Counted from the stretch's first letter, positions 9,797-19,227 are shown. The stretch is DNA of 64,000 nucleotides from Kamptonema formosum PCC 10802 (GCF_000332335.1 NZ_KB235948.1:5089848-5153847), one strand, 5' to 3'. Notes: generated from the sequence alone by a model not told the origin. A program made the numbers and translations.

Positions 9797-10957
9797 ATGC
9801 AGCCAACTCTTCAAACCCCCTTACTGTTTATGTTCAATGGGCCGCGCTCCGATTTTACAGCTCCACCTGTCTTAGTGGGCTGCCCTCAAAACCTCCATTT
9901 AGAGTCCACCCTTCAAGAACTGCCCCTTTTCGACTGTCAGGTTGAATCTTACCATCCAGGTAGGGAAGTCGCTCGCAGATTTAAAGAAAATCCGCTGCTG
10001 TGTGGCGTGATTCTCATGAAACAGGGAGAATTTGCCGGCATGATTTCCCGGCGGCGCTTTTTGGAACACCTCAGCCGCCCCTACGGCCTAGAACTGTTTT
10101 TGCAAAGACCCCTGACCTCCCTGTATCGCTTTGCCCAGACTGAGATTTTGATTTTCCCCAAAGATACTTTAATCGTCGAGGCGGCGCGGCAATCTCTGCA
10201 CCGGCCCGCTGAGTTGCTCTACGAGCCGGTTGTCGTTGAAATGGCACCTCGGGACTACAAATTACTGGACGCACACCAGTTGCTGGTGGCTCAGTCACAC
10301 ATTCACCAACTGGCCACAACCTTGCTCAAAGACCTCTACCAGCAGCTGGAGACAGCCAACCAAGAACTGCAGCGCCTGGCCACCTCCGATGGCCTCACCG
10401 GGGTGGCCAACCGGCGCAAATTCGATCAGTACATCGAGCAAGAGTGGCGGCGGCTGAGGCGCGAGGGAGAACCGCTGTCCCTGATTCTCTGCGATGTGGA
10501 CTTTTTCAAGCGCTACAACGACACTTACGGTCATGTTGCCGGTGACGAGTGTTTGCGGCGGGTTGCCGGCGCTATCAGCTCTGCCGTCAGGCGTCCAGCC
10601 GATTTAGTCGCCCGCTACGGAGGCGAAGAATTTGCCGCGATTCTCCCCAACACCGGCGCTCACAGTGGCCTCTATGTGGCCGAAACCATCCGCTCGGCAG
10701 TCCGAGCGCTGCAGCTCCCTCACCCCAAATCACTGGCAGCCGGCACCGTCACCGTGAGTTTGGGCGTCTCCTGCATCACTCCCGACTGCGACACCTCACC
10801 GGCTCAGCTGATTGCGGCAGCCGATCTGGCCCTGTATCAGGCCAAGCTAGACGGGCGCGATTGCCTGCGCTACGCCAGCGCCACAGCACCTTCCTCCAGC
10901 TCTGTGCTGCAACCCGCTGTAGACTGGCAACTGTGGGACACTTCCCCCACTTCTTAA
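9797..10957 (+). CDS. Diguanylate cyclase with N-terminal CBS-like sensor module
   Basis: The protein has 386 residues. Residues ~35-185 form a CBS-like module (ESTLQELPLFDCQV, GEFAGMISRRRFLEHLSRPYG, YKLLDAHQLLVAQSHIH). A short coiled linker and a GGDEF domain (~195-370) follow. The active site is RYGGEEF at ~272-278. The RPAD sequence five residues before GGEEF fits the RxxD allosteric inhibition site, so it should make cyclic di-GMP with product feedback. Two histidine kinases downstream have the same sensor module, which suggests they sense the same input. The start may be this ATG or the one at 9830. Confidence 0.92.
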   Translation: MQPTLQTPLLFMFNGPRSDFTAPPVLVGCPQNLHLESTLQELPLFDCQVESYHPGREVARRFKENPLLCGVILMKQGEFAGMISRRRFLEHLSRPYGLELFLQRPLTSLYRFAQTEILIFPKDTLIVEAARQSLHRPAELLYEPVVVEMAPRDYKLLDAHQLLVAQSHIHQLATTLLKDLYQQLETANQELQRLATSDGLTGVANRRKFDQYIEQEWRRLRREGEPLSLILCDVDFFKRYNDTYGHVAGDECLRRVAGAISSAVRRPADLVARYGGEEFAAILPNTGAHSGLYVAETIRSAVRALQLPHPKSLAAGTVTVSLGVSCITPDCDTSPAQLIAAADLALYQAKLDGRDCLRYASATAPSSSSVLQPAVDWQLWDTSPTS

Positions 10958-11199
10958 CCCTGGAAGCCGGCAGCCCTATTTGTGCCCGATGTAGCCGGTA
11001 CTACACCATCGGGGAGCAGAGAAATGATACCTTTTTACTTGACAGCTCTCCCCAACAAACAGTTAATTTGGGGTTAAGTTCTAGTTAGGCTGGCCTTAAA
11101 GAGTAAAGAATTATTACAGTCAACTTAAATCTCCTTTAAAATGAAAATAATAAAATACCCTTAGAGACAGGGAAAACAAAAAGAAAGGGGTTAGCAGTC

Positions 11200-12582
11200 A
11201 TGTTAGCAATGAATCAACTTTCAGGCGAGCTATCAGTCATGGAGGGGAGTCTCAATGCTGGAACTCAAGAGTTACGCTTGGAGTCAACGCTCCAAGAGCT
11301 GAAGCTGCACGACTTTCAGGTTGAGTCAGAGCATCTGGGGAAAGAACTGGCTAAGGCTTTTACAGAAAATCCGCTGCTGCCAGGAGTTATCTTGATGGAT
11401 CGGGGTCAGTTAGCCGGCATGATTTCCCGCCGGCGATTTTTGGAACATCTCAGCCGCCCTTACGGAGTGGAACTGTTTACGAGGAGACCGATTAAAACTT
11501 TATATCGCTTTGCCGAAATCGATATTTTGGTTTTTCCCGCTCACACCTTAATTGTAATGGCCGCTCGCCGGTCTTTGCAGCGAGAGCCGGAATCGCTCTA
11601 CGAACCCATCGTGGTCGAGTTTGAAAATCAGGGTTACAAACTCTTGGACGCCCATCAATTGCTGGTGGCGCAGTCCCACATCCACGAACTGACCTCTCGG
11701 TTGCTGAACGAGCAAACCAAAGCCCAGATGATTCAAACCGAAAAAATGGCCAGCTTGGGGCGGATGGTGGCTGGGGTGGCTCACGAGATCAGGAATCCAG
11801 TCAACTGCATTGGGGGCAATATTGGATTCCTGTCAAACTACTGTCAAGACCTGATTGAACTCCTGTCAGTTTACCAAGAAGAAGTTGCCGATGAATCTCT
11901 GAGTATTTCTCAAAGAAAAGAAGAAATAGAATTAGACTATGTGCGGGGAGATTTGCCGAAAGTGGTGGAAAGTATCCGGGTGAGCGCCGAGCGATTAACC
12001 CAGATTGTCAGCAGCCTGCAAAACTTCTCGCACATGGATGAGACAAATCGCAAACCCGCTGACCTCCATCAATGCCTTGACAGCACCCTGTTGATCCTGC
12101 GCAACCGGCTCAAATACAGCATTGCAGTCGTGAAAAACTATGGGGATCTGCCGCCGGTGAGGTGCTATTCCGGGCAGCTGAGCCAGGTATTTATGAACCT
12201 GCTCAGCAATGCGATTGACGCCTTAATGGAGAAAGCCGAGTCGCAACCGGCAGGCTCGACTTGGAAACCCCAGATTGACATAGCCACGCAAGTGTGCTCC
12301 CCACCGGCAGGTGTGACAGCAGGTTCGGATGAACGCTGGGTGTCTATCCGGATTGCCGATAATGGCCCGGGCATCCCGCCTGAAATTCAGCAGCGCATTT
12401 TTGACATGTTCTTCACCACCAAGCCGGTCGGCAAGGGCACCGGTTTGGGATTGGCCATCAGCCATCAAATCGTCACCGAAAAACATGCCGGTTTCTTGAA
12501 TCTGCGCTCGATAGCGGACTCGCAACTAGCCACCGGCACCGAGTTTGAAATTCTCCTGCCAATTTCAGCCGGTTTACCCTGA
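11200..12582 (+). CDS. Sensor histidine kinase with CBS-like N-terminal module
   Basis: The 460-residue protein starts at ATG 11200 after AAAGGGG. Residues ~25-165 repeat the CBS-like module of the upstream cyclase (GQLAGMISRRRFLEHLSRPYG). The HisKA H-box is MASLGRMVAGVAHEIRNPVN, with the phospho-accepting His near 197. The HATPase domain is complete: FMNLLSNAIDAL (N), ADNGPGIP (G1), IFDMFFTTKPVGKGTGLGLA (F and G2). There is no transmembrane segment, so it is a cytoplasmic hybrid-free kinase whose response regulator is not in the window. An AT-rich region lies just upstream. Confidence 0.93.
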   Translation: MLAMNQLSGELSVMEGSLNAGTQELRLESTLQELKLHDFQVESEHLGKELAKAFTENPLLPGVILMDRGQLAGMISRRRFLEHLSRPYGVELFTRRPIKTLYRFAEIDILVFPAHTLIVMAARRSLQREPESLYEPIVVEFENQGYKLLDAHQLLVAQSHIHELTSRLLNEQTKAQMIQTEKMASLGRMVAGVAHEIRNPVNCIGGNIGFLSNYCQDLIELLSVYQEEVADESLSISQRKEEIELDYVRGDLPKVVESIRVSAERLTQIVSSLQNFSHMDETNRKPADLHQCLDSTLLILRNRLKYSIAVVKNYGDLPPVRCYSGQLSQVFMNLLSNAIDALMEKAESQPAGSTWKPQIDIATQVCSPPAGVTAGSDERWVSIRIADNGPGIPPEIQQRIFDMFFTTKPVGKGTGLGLAISHQIVTEKHAGFLNLRSIADSQLATGTEFEILLPISAGLP

Positions 12583-13116
12583 GCCCTTGGCTTTCTCGCT
12601 CAAGCGTGCCGGAAAATCCATTATCCCCGGCAACCCGCAGCAGCCGGCTGCTACTTCAAAGCAACGAGCCAGGGTGACGGATTGGCGAGCGCCCGAATAA
12701 ATTATCTGAATTCCGCTTGTAGAGTTTTTCACGGTCAGGCGTCTGGCAAAATTCACTGCCGGTTCTCAGCGGGCCGGCACACATCAATGGAACATCCAGA
12801 AATAGCATTAAGAAACCATCAAGAAACCGGGTTTCTTTAAGAAGCCCGGTTTCTGGCCAGGTTTATGGCCCGTGACGCCGCCCGCCCGCAACTCCCCTCC
12901 GCCAGCAAAATTCCATCGTACCTGCAAGCAGATATAATATTCGGATATAATACCGCGCTCGCCGGTCGCACCCCACACGCGCCCCGCTCTCCGGCGAGCC
13001 GGCTGACAGGCATTTCCCAGCTGTCGGGTGCGGCAGGGGGCCCATTGTGCCGGCCTGAGGCACCAGAGAAAAGAAATGGTAGGCTTAGTGAGTAGCTGAA
13101 GTGTTGCTGATGCCCT
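12583..13116. other. Intergenic region, no gene seen
   Basis: I see no supported gene. A hairpin made from AAGAAACCGGGTTTCTT and a partner (12828-12858) belongs to the AGAAACCCGGTTTCT family and may end transcription of the kinase gene. Confidence 0.5.
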
Positions 13117-14625
13117 GTGCCAAAGGAATTTGGTTCTGCCTTACCGCAGCCGTCTCTATCCGAGGGGAGCAATCAAGACCTCCGTTTGGAGTCAACCCTC
13201 CAGGAACTGCCCCTGTACGATTTTCAGGTCGAGTTAAGCTGTCGGGGCGCTGACGTCGCCCGAGTGTTTGAAAAATATCCCCTGCTCCCCGGAGCCATCC
13301 TGGTGGAGCGAGGAGAGTTTGCCGGCGCGATCTCGCGCCAGCGACTGCTAGAATACTTGCTGCGCCCCCGCGGGCTGGAGCTGTTTTTGAATGAACCGCT
13401 GAGCGTTCTGTACAGCTACGCTCGCACTGAGATTTTAGTGCTTCCCGAAAGCACGCCAATCGTAGCGGCGGCGCGACAGGCGCTCAGGCGCTCCCCGGAA
13501 CTGTTGGGGGAACCCATCGTCGTCTTAAAGGAGCCCCAGACTTATCAATTATTAAACCTCCACGAGTTGAACATTGCTTACTGGCAAATCCGAGGCATCG
13601 AAACACAGGTGCGGCTGGAGCACATGCAAGCCCAGATGATTCAAAGCGAGAAAATGGCCAGTTTGGGGCGTCTGGTAGACGGCGTGGCTCACGAAATTTT
13701 AGACCCAGTGGGTTTTATCTGGGGCAACCTCACTTACGTCTCAACCTATAGCGAGGGTTTGGTGCAGTTGGTGGAAGCTTACGAAAAACTCCTGCCCGCT
13801 GTGCCGGCAGAGATTGCAGAACTCAAAGAAGAGATTGAATTTGATTTCTTGCAGCAAGACTTGCCCCGCACCCTCGCCAGTATCCGCACGGGAGCGGAGC
13901 GGTTAAAAAAATTTGTCACCAGCCTGCAAAACTTCTGCCATATCGATGAAGTCTATCCCAAGCCGGCGGACTTGCACGCCTGCATTGACAGTGTTCTGAT
14001 GCTGCTCAAAAGCCGCCTCAGCGGCGAAATTGAAATTGTAAAAAATTACGGCCACCTGCCGCCGGTGACTTGCTACGCTAGCCAGCTCAGCCAAGTGTTT
14101 ATGAATATCCTCAGCAATGCCATTGATGCCTTAATTAACCAGTCCCTCAATCAAAAATTTGCCGCAGAGTTCAGGGATACAGGACAGAGCTATTCGCCAC
14201 TCGAAAGGACGCAAAAGCCTCGCATTGAAATCACTACCCGAGTTTGCTCTCTGGGCACCGCCGCACCAGATGGGCTTAAGTCTCGCGCCGTCTCGATTCG
14301 GATTGCAGACAACGGTCCTGGCATGTCTCCCCAGCAGCAGCAGCAGATTTTGGCGTCTTTCTCCACACAGAGACGGGCGGAGAAGGAAACCAGTCTGGCG
14401 CTGAGTTACTGGATCGTCACCGCCAAGCACGGGGGGCAGTTTTATTTGCGCTCCCGCAGCGTCTTTGAAGCCGGTTCGCGCACCTCTTTCCCGGGAGCGG
14501 ACTCCCTGTCGCGACACCCCTCAAGAACCCTAACTCGCAGCGTAACCGAAGGAAATACCGCCAGAGCAGGAGAGCCGCAACCCCCCACCGGCACGGAATT
14601 TGAGATTTTGCTGCCCTTGGTCTAG
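13117..14625 (+). CDS. Histidine-kinase-like protein with degenerate ATP-binding G2 box
   Basis: The 502-residue paralog of the kinase at 11200 has the same CBS-like module (RLESTLQELPLYDFQV, GEFAGAISRQRLLEYLLRP) and an H-box MASLGRLVDGVAHEILDPV (His ~191). The N box (FMNILSNAIDAL) and G1 (ADNGPGMS) are present. The glycine-rich G2 reads EKETSLALSYWIV instead of GKGTGLGLAISH, and the F box reads ILASFSTQ. Family knowledge suggests weak or no kinase activity. It may act as a heterodimer partner or as a phosphatase. The start is a GTG with no clear ribosome site. The C-terminal end has a Ser/Thr/Arg-rich insert before the final LPTGTEFEILLP-like strand. Confidence 0.88.
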   Translation: MPKEFGSALPQPSLSEGSNQDLRLESTLQELPLYDFQVELSCRGADVARVFEKYPLLPGAILVERGEFAGAISRQRLLEYLLRPRGLELFLNEPLSVLYSYARTEILVLPESTPIVAAARQALRRSPELLGEPIVVLKEPQTYQLLNLHELNIAYWQIRGIETQVRLEHMQAQMIQSEKMASLGRLVDGVAHEILDPVGFIWGNLTYVSTYSEGLVQLVEAYEKLLPAVPAEIAELKEEIEFDFLQQDLPRTLASIRTGAERLKKFVTSLQNFCHIDEVYPKPADLHACIDSVLMLLKSRLSGEIEIVKNYGHLPPVTCYASQLSQVFMNILSNAIDALINQSLNQKFAAEFRDTGQSYSPLERTQKPRIEITTRVCSLGTAAPDGLKSRAVSIRIADNGPGMSPQQQQQILASFSTQRRAEKETSLALSYWIVTAKHGGQFYLRSRSVFEAGSRTSFPGADSLSRHPSRTLTRSVTEGNTARAGEPQPPTGTEFEILLPLV

Positions 14626-15299
14626 GACTCCACCGGTTAGGGGGCGCGGGGTTAGGAGTCAGCCTTTAGGAGTTACATATACCACCTAACACCTAAAACC
14701 TAAAATCTAAGACCTAAGGATAGGGATCAGGAGTTGGGAGTTAGATATATAGCAGTAGCCACTTAGGTTAGGACGTAGGACAGGCGTCTCGCCTGTCCCA
14801 AAGACCTAGAGGCCCGGCGAACGCCGTACCTACGTCTATACTTCGTATCGAGCGTGTCCTAAACTGACTGTTTATTGCTATACCATCGAAAACCTAACAC
14901 CTAACACCTAACACCTCAGGTTAGGGGTTGGGGGAAAGCCAATGCCCAATCCAAAATCCCCAATCCAAAATCCAAAATCCAAAATCCAAAATGCCCATGC
15001 CCCATGCCCCATGCCCCATGCCCCATGCCCCATGCCCCATGCCCTGCCCCCCACACCCCATCTCCTAGCTTGTCCTTTACATTTCTTAGCAAGTCCTCCG
15101 CCGGCATCCCCTCTCTATCCCACAGGCGGCTTTTCTCCGAAAGTTCCTCCTTCTGTCCGGACTGAGTGTAAAATTTGTGTAAAAATACAGATGTCAGCCT
15201 TAAAGAATTGCTATTAACCCCGAAACCATATTGACACGGATTGTAGAAGGGTTTAAGGTAGCAATATCTACGTGAAAATACTTAAATGGGGCTTTTGCA
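14626..15299. repeat. Intergenic repeats: MITE-like copy, CCTAACA and CCCCATG heptamers
   Basis: Bases 14748-14882 are a TATAGCAGTA element with a right end GACTGTTTATTGCTATA shared with the copy at 47657. Tandem CTAACAC, CCAAAAT and CCCCATG heptamers occupy 14890-15050. There is no gene. Confidence 0.85.
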
Positions 15300-15848
15300 G
15301 TGTCTTTTATAGAATCCATATCTATTCCGAATAGCCTGTCAGCTCCCGCGTCTGACTTAATCCGGGACTTTGGTTTCGCAGAAGGCTTCCACCAGATGCC
15401 GCCGGCGCAGCCGGCATTAATCCAGCTTGATTTTGAGAACTTAAAGGGTTTTGAGCAGCTGAGCGACCAGTACGCTAGCTCGGGCGTGCGGTTTGAGGGT
15501 GCGATTGCCCTGCAGCCATCCAACCCCGCTTTTGCGCCCTCTGATGCCTCTCAGGTGCTGATGCCGCTCGTCAACCAGACCGGCATCACAGCCTATTTTC
15601 GCCGCCCCGCCAGCAGTGCCGGTGCCTTCGTGATTGGCACCAAACCCGTCGTGCTAGCCGCTTTTGACGCAGATGGGAACCGGCTTCGAGAGATGAACAC
15701 CGGCGCAAACTACGTTATCTCACCCGCCGGTGAGCTGCCCAAACTCCTGCCCCATCACCGCCTAGAAGTGACCGGCACCGCCATCGCTAAGGTTGTCTTT
15801 TACTCCAACGCCCCCTTTATTCTGGATGATTTTTTCTTCTCCCACTGA
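15300..15848 (+). CDS. Hypothetical protein, possible beta-sandwich domain
   Basis: The 182-residue protein starts at a GTG with no evident ribosome site. I cannot name a family. The run GVRFEGAIALQPSNP, then AGAFVIGTKPVVLAAFDADG, and the end KVVFYSNAPFILDDFFFSH resemble cyanobacterial proteins with a lectin-like or CBM-like beta-sandwich that opens with a (G)V.F and closes with LDDF. No signal peptide is visible from this start. If the true start lies upstream, one could be missed. It is monocistronic. Confidence 0.6.
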   Translation: MSFIESISIPNSLSAPASDLIRDFGFAEGFHQMPPAQPALIQLDFENLKGFEQLSDQYASSGVRFEGAIALQPSNPAFAPSDASQVLMPLVNQTGITAYFRRPASSAGAFVIGTKPVVLAAFDADGNRLREMNTGANYVISPAGELPKLLPHHRLEVTGTAIAKVVFYSNAPFILDDFFFSH

Positions 15849-16265
15849 GCCGGTAAGCCAGAAAACAGGCCCGGTTTGGCCACTAGCCATCCAGTTTTGA
15901 CAGGAAAGCATCAAATCCGCCGGCAGGCCGAAAAATTACCGATTTACTATATTTCATTTATAGCAGTAGCCACTTAGATTAGGACATTAGACCTTCGGGG
16001 CAGGCGGGACGCCTGCCCTACGTCTATAGAGCAGTAAGCATTTAGGAAACCTACATTCCGGCCTCCCTTGCTCCAGAGCTCCCGAAGCTTCTATTGTTCT
16101 AACCAATATGACTGCTGCTATACAATACGACCGCAAAACCAGGGGCTAAATGCATCTAATTTGCTTATCTTGCGATAGGCGATCCGCCAGTCAGTCGGGT
16201 CGGCAGCGCGTCCCTTCCCAGAAACCAGGTTCAACCTGGTTTCTGGCCGGGCGCTCCGGCTCAAA
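15849..16265. repeat. Intergenic MITE-like element copy (15959-16122) and hairpin
   Basis: A complete mosaic element nearly identical in layout to that at 8907-9069 is present. An AGAAACCAGGTTCAACCTGG hairpin follows at 16220-16245. There is no gene. Confidence 0.85.
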
Positions 16266-16583
16266 TTACCTGCAGTAGGCGGAGATATCTTCCCCACACT
16301 CATCAGCTAGGAAAGACAGCGCCCGAAAGCGCAATCCCACGAATTGCTCGTACAGAGGATTCAGCTTACATAGTGGTGGAATCTGGAAAAGCGTGCGCCC
16401 AAACAGCTGAATATCTCGCTCAAAGGGACAGTGGGCTGGGATGATTTTGCACAGCAAACGAGCTAGTTTGGGGCTGTCAATTTCTAGGGCGTCAAGCCAC
16501 CGGCGCACCCGATGCAGCAGATCGCTCTCACTTCTGTGGGGAGGAGCAATTACAAAAGAATTCTGAAGGCCAGAGAGGGTCAT
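16266..16583 (-). CDS. Mo-dependent nitrogenase C-terminal-domain-like protein (Mo-nitro_C)
   Basis: The chosen ATG at 16583 gives 105 residues. The body (LLHRVRRWLDALEI, CPFERDIQLFGRTLFQIPPL, LNPLYEQFVGLRFRALSFL, ADECGEDISAYC) is the small cyanobacterial domain named after its occurrence at a Mo-nitrogenase-related protein. Its function is unknown, and it is common in strains that do not fix nitrogen. An upstream extension to 16715 is open but does not look conserved. No neighbouring nif genes are present, so the name should not be read as evidence for nitrogen fixation. Confidence 0.85.
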   Translation of the reverse strand: MTLSGLQNSFVIAPPHRSESDLLHRVRRWLDALEIDSPKLARLLCKIIPAHCPFERDIQLFGRTLFQIPPLCKLNPLYEQFVGLRFRALSFLADECGEDISAYCR

Positions 16584-17079
16584 AGAAATCAGCCTTTTTA
16601 GAAGAGATTCGGCGGACACTGAACACTCTTGCTTAAGCCGGCAAAAAGCACCCCCGTCTAACCGCCGGTGCGCTGCAAGCGCAACGCCCGATGCCTCCGC
16701 ACAGCCGGGATGCAATTCCTAGCTCAATGGTTTCAATGTCTGCCCGCTCCAAATTATTTCTCTAGCTACTGGAATTTCGTATATTTAGATACAAAAAACC
16801 CCGATTGATGCTAATTCCAGATTCGCCCAATCCGATTTGAGAATCCCTTGACAAAAAAACACTTTATTAGTATAATATTATACCAGAAGTGAGAACTCCA
16901 GCCCTCACCCCACCGGCGGGGTAAGGGCTTTGGGAGCATCCCGGTTGTGCAAAGAAACCCAAATGAATGCGACAGTGATTTCAGCAGGGGGTAGGAGGAG
17001 AAGATTTTTGGCCAGCGAATCAAAGGAAACGGGATTGAAACAGGACTTTAGTCGTTACGGCCAGCAATTAGGCAGTGGG
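16584..17079. other. Intergenic region with an orphan consensus promoter
   Basis: Apart from the promoter at 16848-16876, this region contains a GC hairpin (AGCCCTCACCCC with GGGGTAAGGGCT, 16900-16930) and a GGGAGCATCCC repeat. No protein gene is supported. Confidence 0.6.
16848..16876 (+). promoter_or_regulatory. Perfect sigma-70-type promoter with no recognised gene downstream
   Basis: The sequence shows TTGACA (16848-16853), a 17-base spacer, and TATAAT (16871-16876). Predicted transcription starts near 16883 and enters a strong hairpin, then runs antisense into the 3' end of rimM. Confidence 0.7.
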
Positions 17080-17706
17080 CTAGCCAGACGCCACCTCCAG
17101 CAAACCGGCAGGCGGCGCAACCTCAACCCGACCGGCTGACAAATCCACCACCGGCACAATCTCCTTGACAAACGGAATCAGCACCGTTGCCGGTGCGGCT
17201 GGTTTTGGCTTGGGTTTGCCTTTTTTACCCGCCGGTGCCGGTGGGTCCTCCTCCGCAGCAGCGGCAACCGCCTGGGGTGACTCCTTAAGCTTCACCTCCA
17301 GCAAATCATTGCCGGCGGGGATAACATCCACCACCGTCCCGATGAATTGGCCGGTCAGCTGGTTGAACACCTGCAAACCCAGCAAATCCCGGACGTGATA
17401 CTCATCTTCCTCCAAAACAGGGCGGTCGGTTTCTGGCACCAGCAGGACGGCACCCGCCAGCGCCTCTGCCTGGTTGCGGTCCTCAATGCCGGCCAGTTGC
17501 AGCACATATAACCCCTTCCCAGGGATATACCGCCCGCCCAGCAACTCAACCGGCTGCGGTTCCCCAGCGCCGGTGCGCCGCAACCACCGGCGTCCGGGCT
17601 CCAAAAACCGTTCCGGAAAATCAGAACTGGGATAAACCCGCACCTCACCGTCCAAACCTTGAGGTGCCACAATTTTGCCAATTTCTAGCCAATTGTCATT
17701 TGTCAT
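17080..17706 (-). CDS. rimM: Ribosome maturation factor RimM
   Basis: The 208-residue protein opens with [25 protein letters not shown], the RimM N-terminal beta-barrel. The PRC-barrel part ([46 protein letters not shown]) follows. RimM assists 30S head assembly through S19. The PRC barrel contains an Ala/Pro/Lys-rich insertion of about 30 residues ([20 protein letters not shown]), a known type of length variation in cyanobacterial RimM. The start is the ATG at 17706. It is not linked here to trmD or rpsP. Confidence 0.95.
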   Translation of the reverse strand: MTNDNWLEIGKIVAPQGLDGEVRVYPSSDFPERFLEPGRRWLRRTGAGEPQPVELLGGRYIPGKGLYVLQLAGIEDRNQAEALAGAVLLVPETDRPVLEEDEYHVRDLLGLQVFNQLTGQFIGTVVDVIPAGNDLLEVKLKESPQAVAAAAEEDPPAPAGKKGKPKPKPAAPATVLIPFVKEIVPVVDLSAGRVEVAPPAGLLEVASG

Positions 17707-18069
17707 ATCATGTACGAGCGCATCAATTATATATATAAAAGTGTTGTAGGGGCGGGTTCACCCGAAACAGTTGTGGCACAACGAAGCGTTGTAATAAACC
17801 CGCCCCCGCCCCCGCTCACGGCCAATAAAATCCTATCTCATCTTTTTGAACAGTCCCAATTCAGCATCACCGCCAACCCTTACCTCTCCATGTGAGAGGG
17901 AGCGCGGGCGAGGAATTTTATTGGTTGTGATTAACCGGGCGTTGCGCATCAAAAGCATGAAACTGTACGCGCTTTTCTCTTGCCAGGTTGCCCCTAAACG
18001 ATGACAGGGCAGTCTCCGTGCGGTCCCCGCCCTACAGAGATCACCATCCCGCAATTTTGCAACGCCATT
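17707..18069. repeat. Intergenic palindromes, no gene seen
   Basis: A GTAGGGGCGGGTT...AACCCGCCCC inverted pair (17745-17812) and other decayed repeats are present. A similar pair lies at 48640-48710. Short open frames here look spurious. Confidence 0.6.
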
Positions 18070-18660
18070 AACCGTATAAAAAAAATAGTGTCCGCCTTTA
18101 AAATATTAGCCCGCGCAGGCGGGCTTTGTTTGTATAGCGGCAGAATTCATTCTGCCGCTATACAAGCACACAGCCGGATATTATCCGAGCTAACCGCTAA
18201 CAGCTGACTGCAGGTAAACTTGCTCGACAACCTTTGCCAAGCGCTGCATGCCGGTTTCAATTTCCCCGTCGGGGGTAATCAGGACGTTGCGCTCGGTTAA
18301 ATTCAACCCGTAGCGGCGATTAAAAGATGGTGTTGGCGAATGCGTGAGGGGTTAGACCTACAGCTAGTTCCTAGGCGATTATCCAGGTTCCTGGCGATTG
18401 AAATCGCGGCTATACAGACGAAGCCCGCCTTCGCGGGCTAAGAGTAGAGCGAGACTCTCACAAGCTGCGCGGTTTTTCCTCCTCCGGGCTTGAGCTGGGA
18501 ACGAGGAAACTTGGGGGTGGGGTCTTACCCCACATCAATTCGCCAACAGCATCTTAAAATCCCCGACAATAGCGTCAATCAGCGGCTGGTATCCCTGAGA
18601 CGACCCGTACCGGCAAACCATCTCCCCATACTCGGAGCTGGCCAGAAGCCTGAAGTGCTT
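18070..18660 (-). pseudogene. Decayed, internally deleted duplicate of the aminotransferase gene
   Basis: On the minus strand, 18650-18545 encodes LLASSEYGEMVCRYGSSQGY and the following residues to DAIVGDF. Bases 18345-18190 encode FNRRYGLNLTERNVLIT joined directly to PDGEIETGMQRLAKVVEQVY. Both parts match the intact gene at 19460-20743, but roughly 280 internal codons are gone and a 228-base element interrupts the remnant. Bases 18070-18200 also match the 3' flank of the intact gene (19335-19480). The duplication therefore included downstream DNA. Confidence 0.9.
18326..18553. mobile_element. MITE-like insertion, 16-bp TIRs, TTAAAA target duplication
   Basis: The left end GATGGTGTTGGCGAAT (18326-18341) and the right end ATTCGCCAACAGCATC (18538-18553) are inverted repeats matching at 15 of 16 positions. 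TTAAAA flanks both ends (18320-18325 and 18554-18559). The element splits the aminotransferase remnant where the intact gene is continuous. It carries no coding capacity. Its interior includes the common GGCGATTGAAATCGCGGCTA repeat. Confidence 0.85.
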
Positions 18661-18672
18661 ATATGCTACAGG

Positions 18673-19227
18673 TTACAAGTCTCTGCGCGAGAGAAGAGAC
18701 CAACCCCAGCCGCCGACATCCAAAACCCAGCCAGCCCCCTCCACCAGCCACACCCCCTTACCCACATTCCACCTCCCTCCGCTCCAGGTGTAGTGACAAA
18801 TAGGGTCACAAGGGAGATGTCCTTTTTTACTATCCTTCAGATTAAATATCAGGTCTTTTTCGTACAACCAATCCAAAAAAAAGAATACCTCCTCTTTTTG
18901 TACAAAATCTCCTCCTCTCCTCCAGTCTATTGTATCACAAAACTTCTTGTAAGTATCATAATCAGCGTCCCACCGGCCACCTACACGTAACCAGATTTGC
19001 TTTTGAACGGAAAACCCAAAGTGGCCATTTGAATAATGCACCCATAACTGGTCTATCGTTTTCAGGTCCGTGCTGGTAAATTTCAGCCAATCATCACCAT
19101 CGAGATATTCTTTCTTTTCACAATTAGCAGCCTTGAGGACGAGCAAGCGAGTTTCCTTATCAGCTTCGTGCCATTGACCAGCTGCTAGGAGGTCACGCAG
19201 GTGGGTATAGTCTAACACAACTGTCAT
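18673..19227 (-). CDS. GUN4-domain protein
   Basis: The 184-residue protein starts at ATG 19227. LRDLLAAGQWHEADKETRLLVL is the GUN4 first helix pair. DLKTIDQLWVHYSNGHFGFS and VQKQIWLRVGG are the family signature, followed by GHLPCDP. GUN4 binds Mg-protoporphyrin and stimulates Mg-chelatase in photosynthetic organisms. Many cyanobacteria also carry extra GUN4-domain proteins of unknown role, and this single-domain copy beside an aminotransferase could be either. Its Trp/Gly-rich C-terminus (VGKGVWLVEGAGWVLDVGGW) is unusual. It lies between the intact aminotransferase and its decayed copy. Confidence 0.85.
   Translation of the reverse strand: MTVVLDYTHLRDLLAAGQWHEADKETRLLVLKAANCEKKEYLDGDDWLKFTSTDLKTIDQLWVHYSNGHFGFSVQKQIWLRVGGRWDADYDTYKKFCDTIDWRRGGDFVQKEEVFFFLDWLYEKDLIFNLKDSKKGHLPCDPICHYTWSGGRWNVGKGVWLVEGAGWVLDVGGWGWSLLSRRDL

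Noticed and set aside
16266-16583. Evidence for nitrogen fixation
   Set aside because: The Mo-nitro_C domain is widespread in non-fixing cyanobacteria and no nif genes are present.
17833-18054. Small minus-strand open frame
   Set aside because: It overlaps repeat DNA, with no ribosome site or conservation that I can see.
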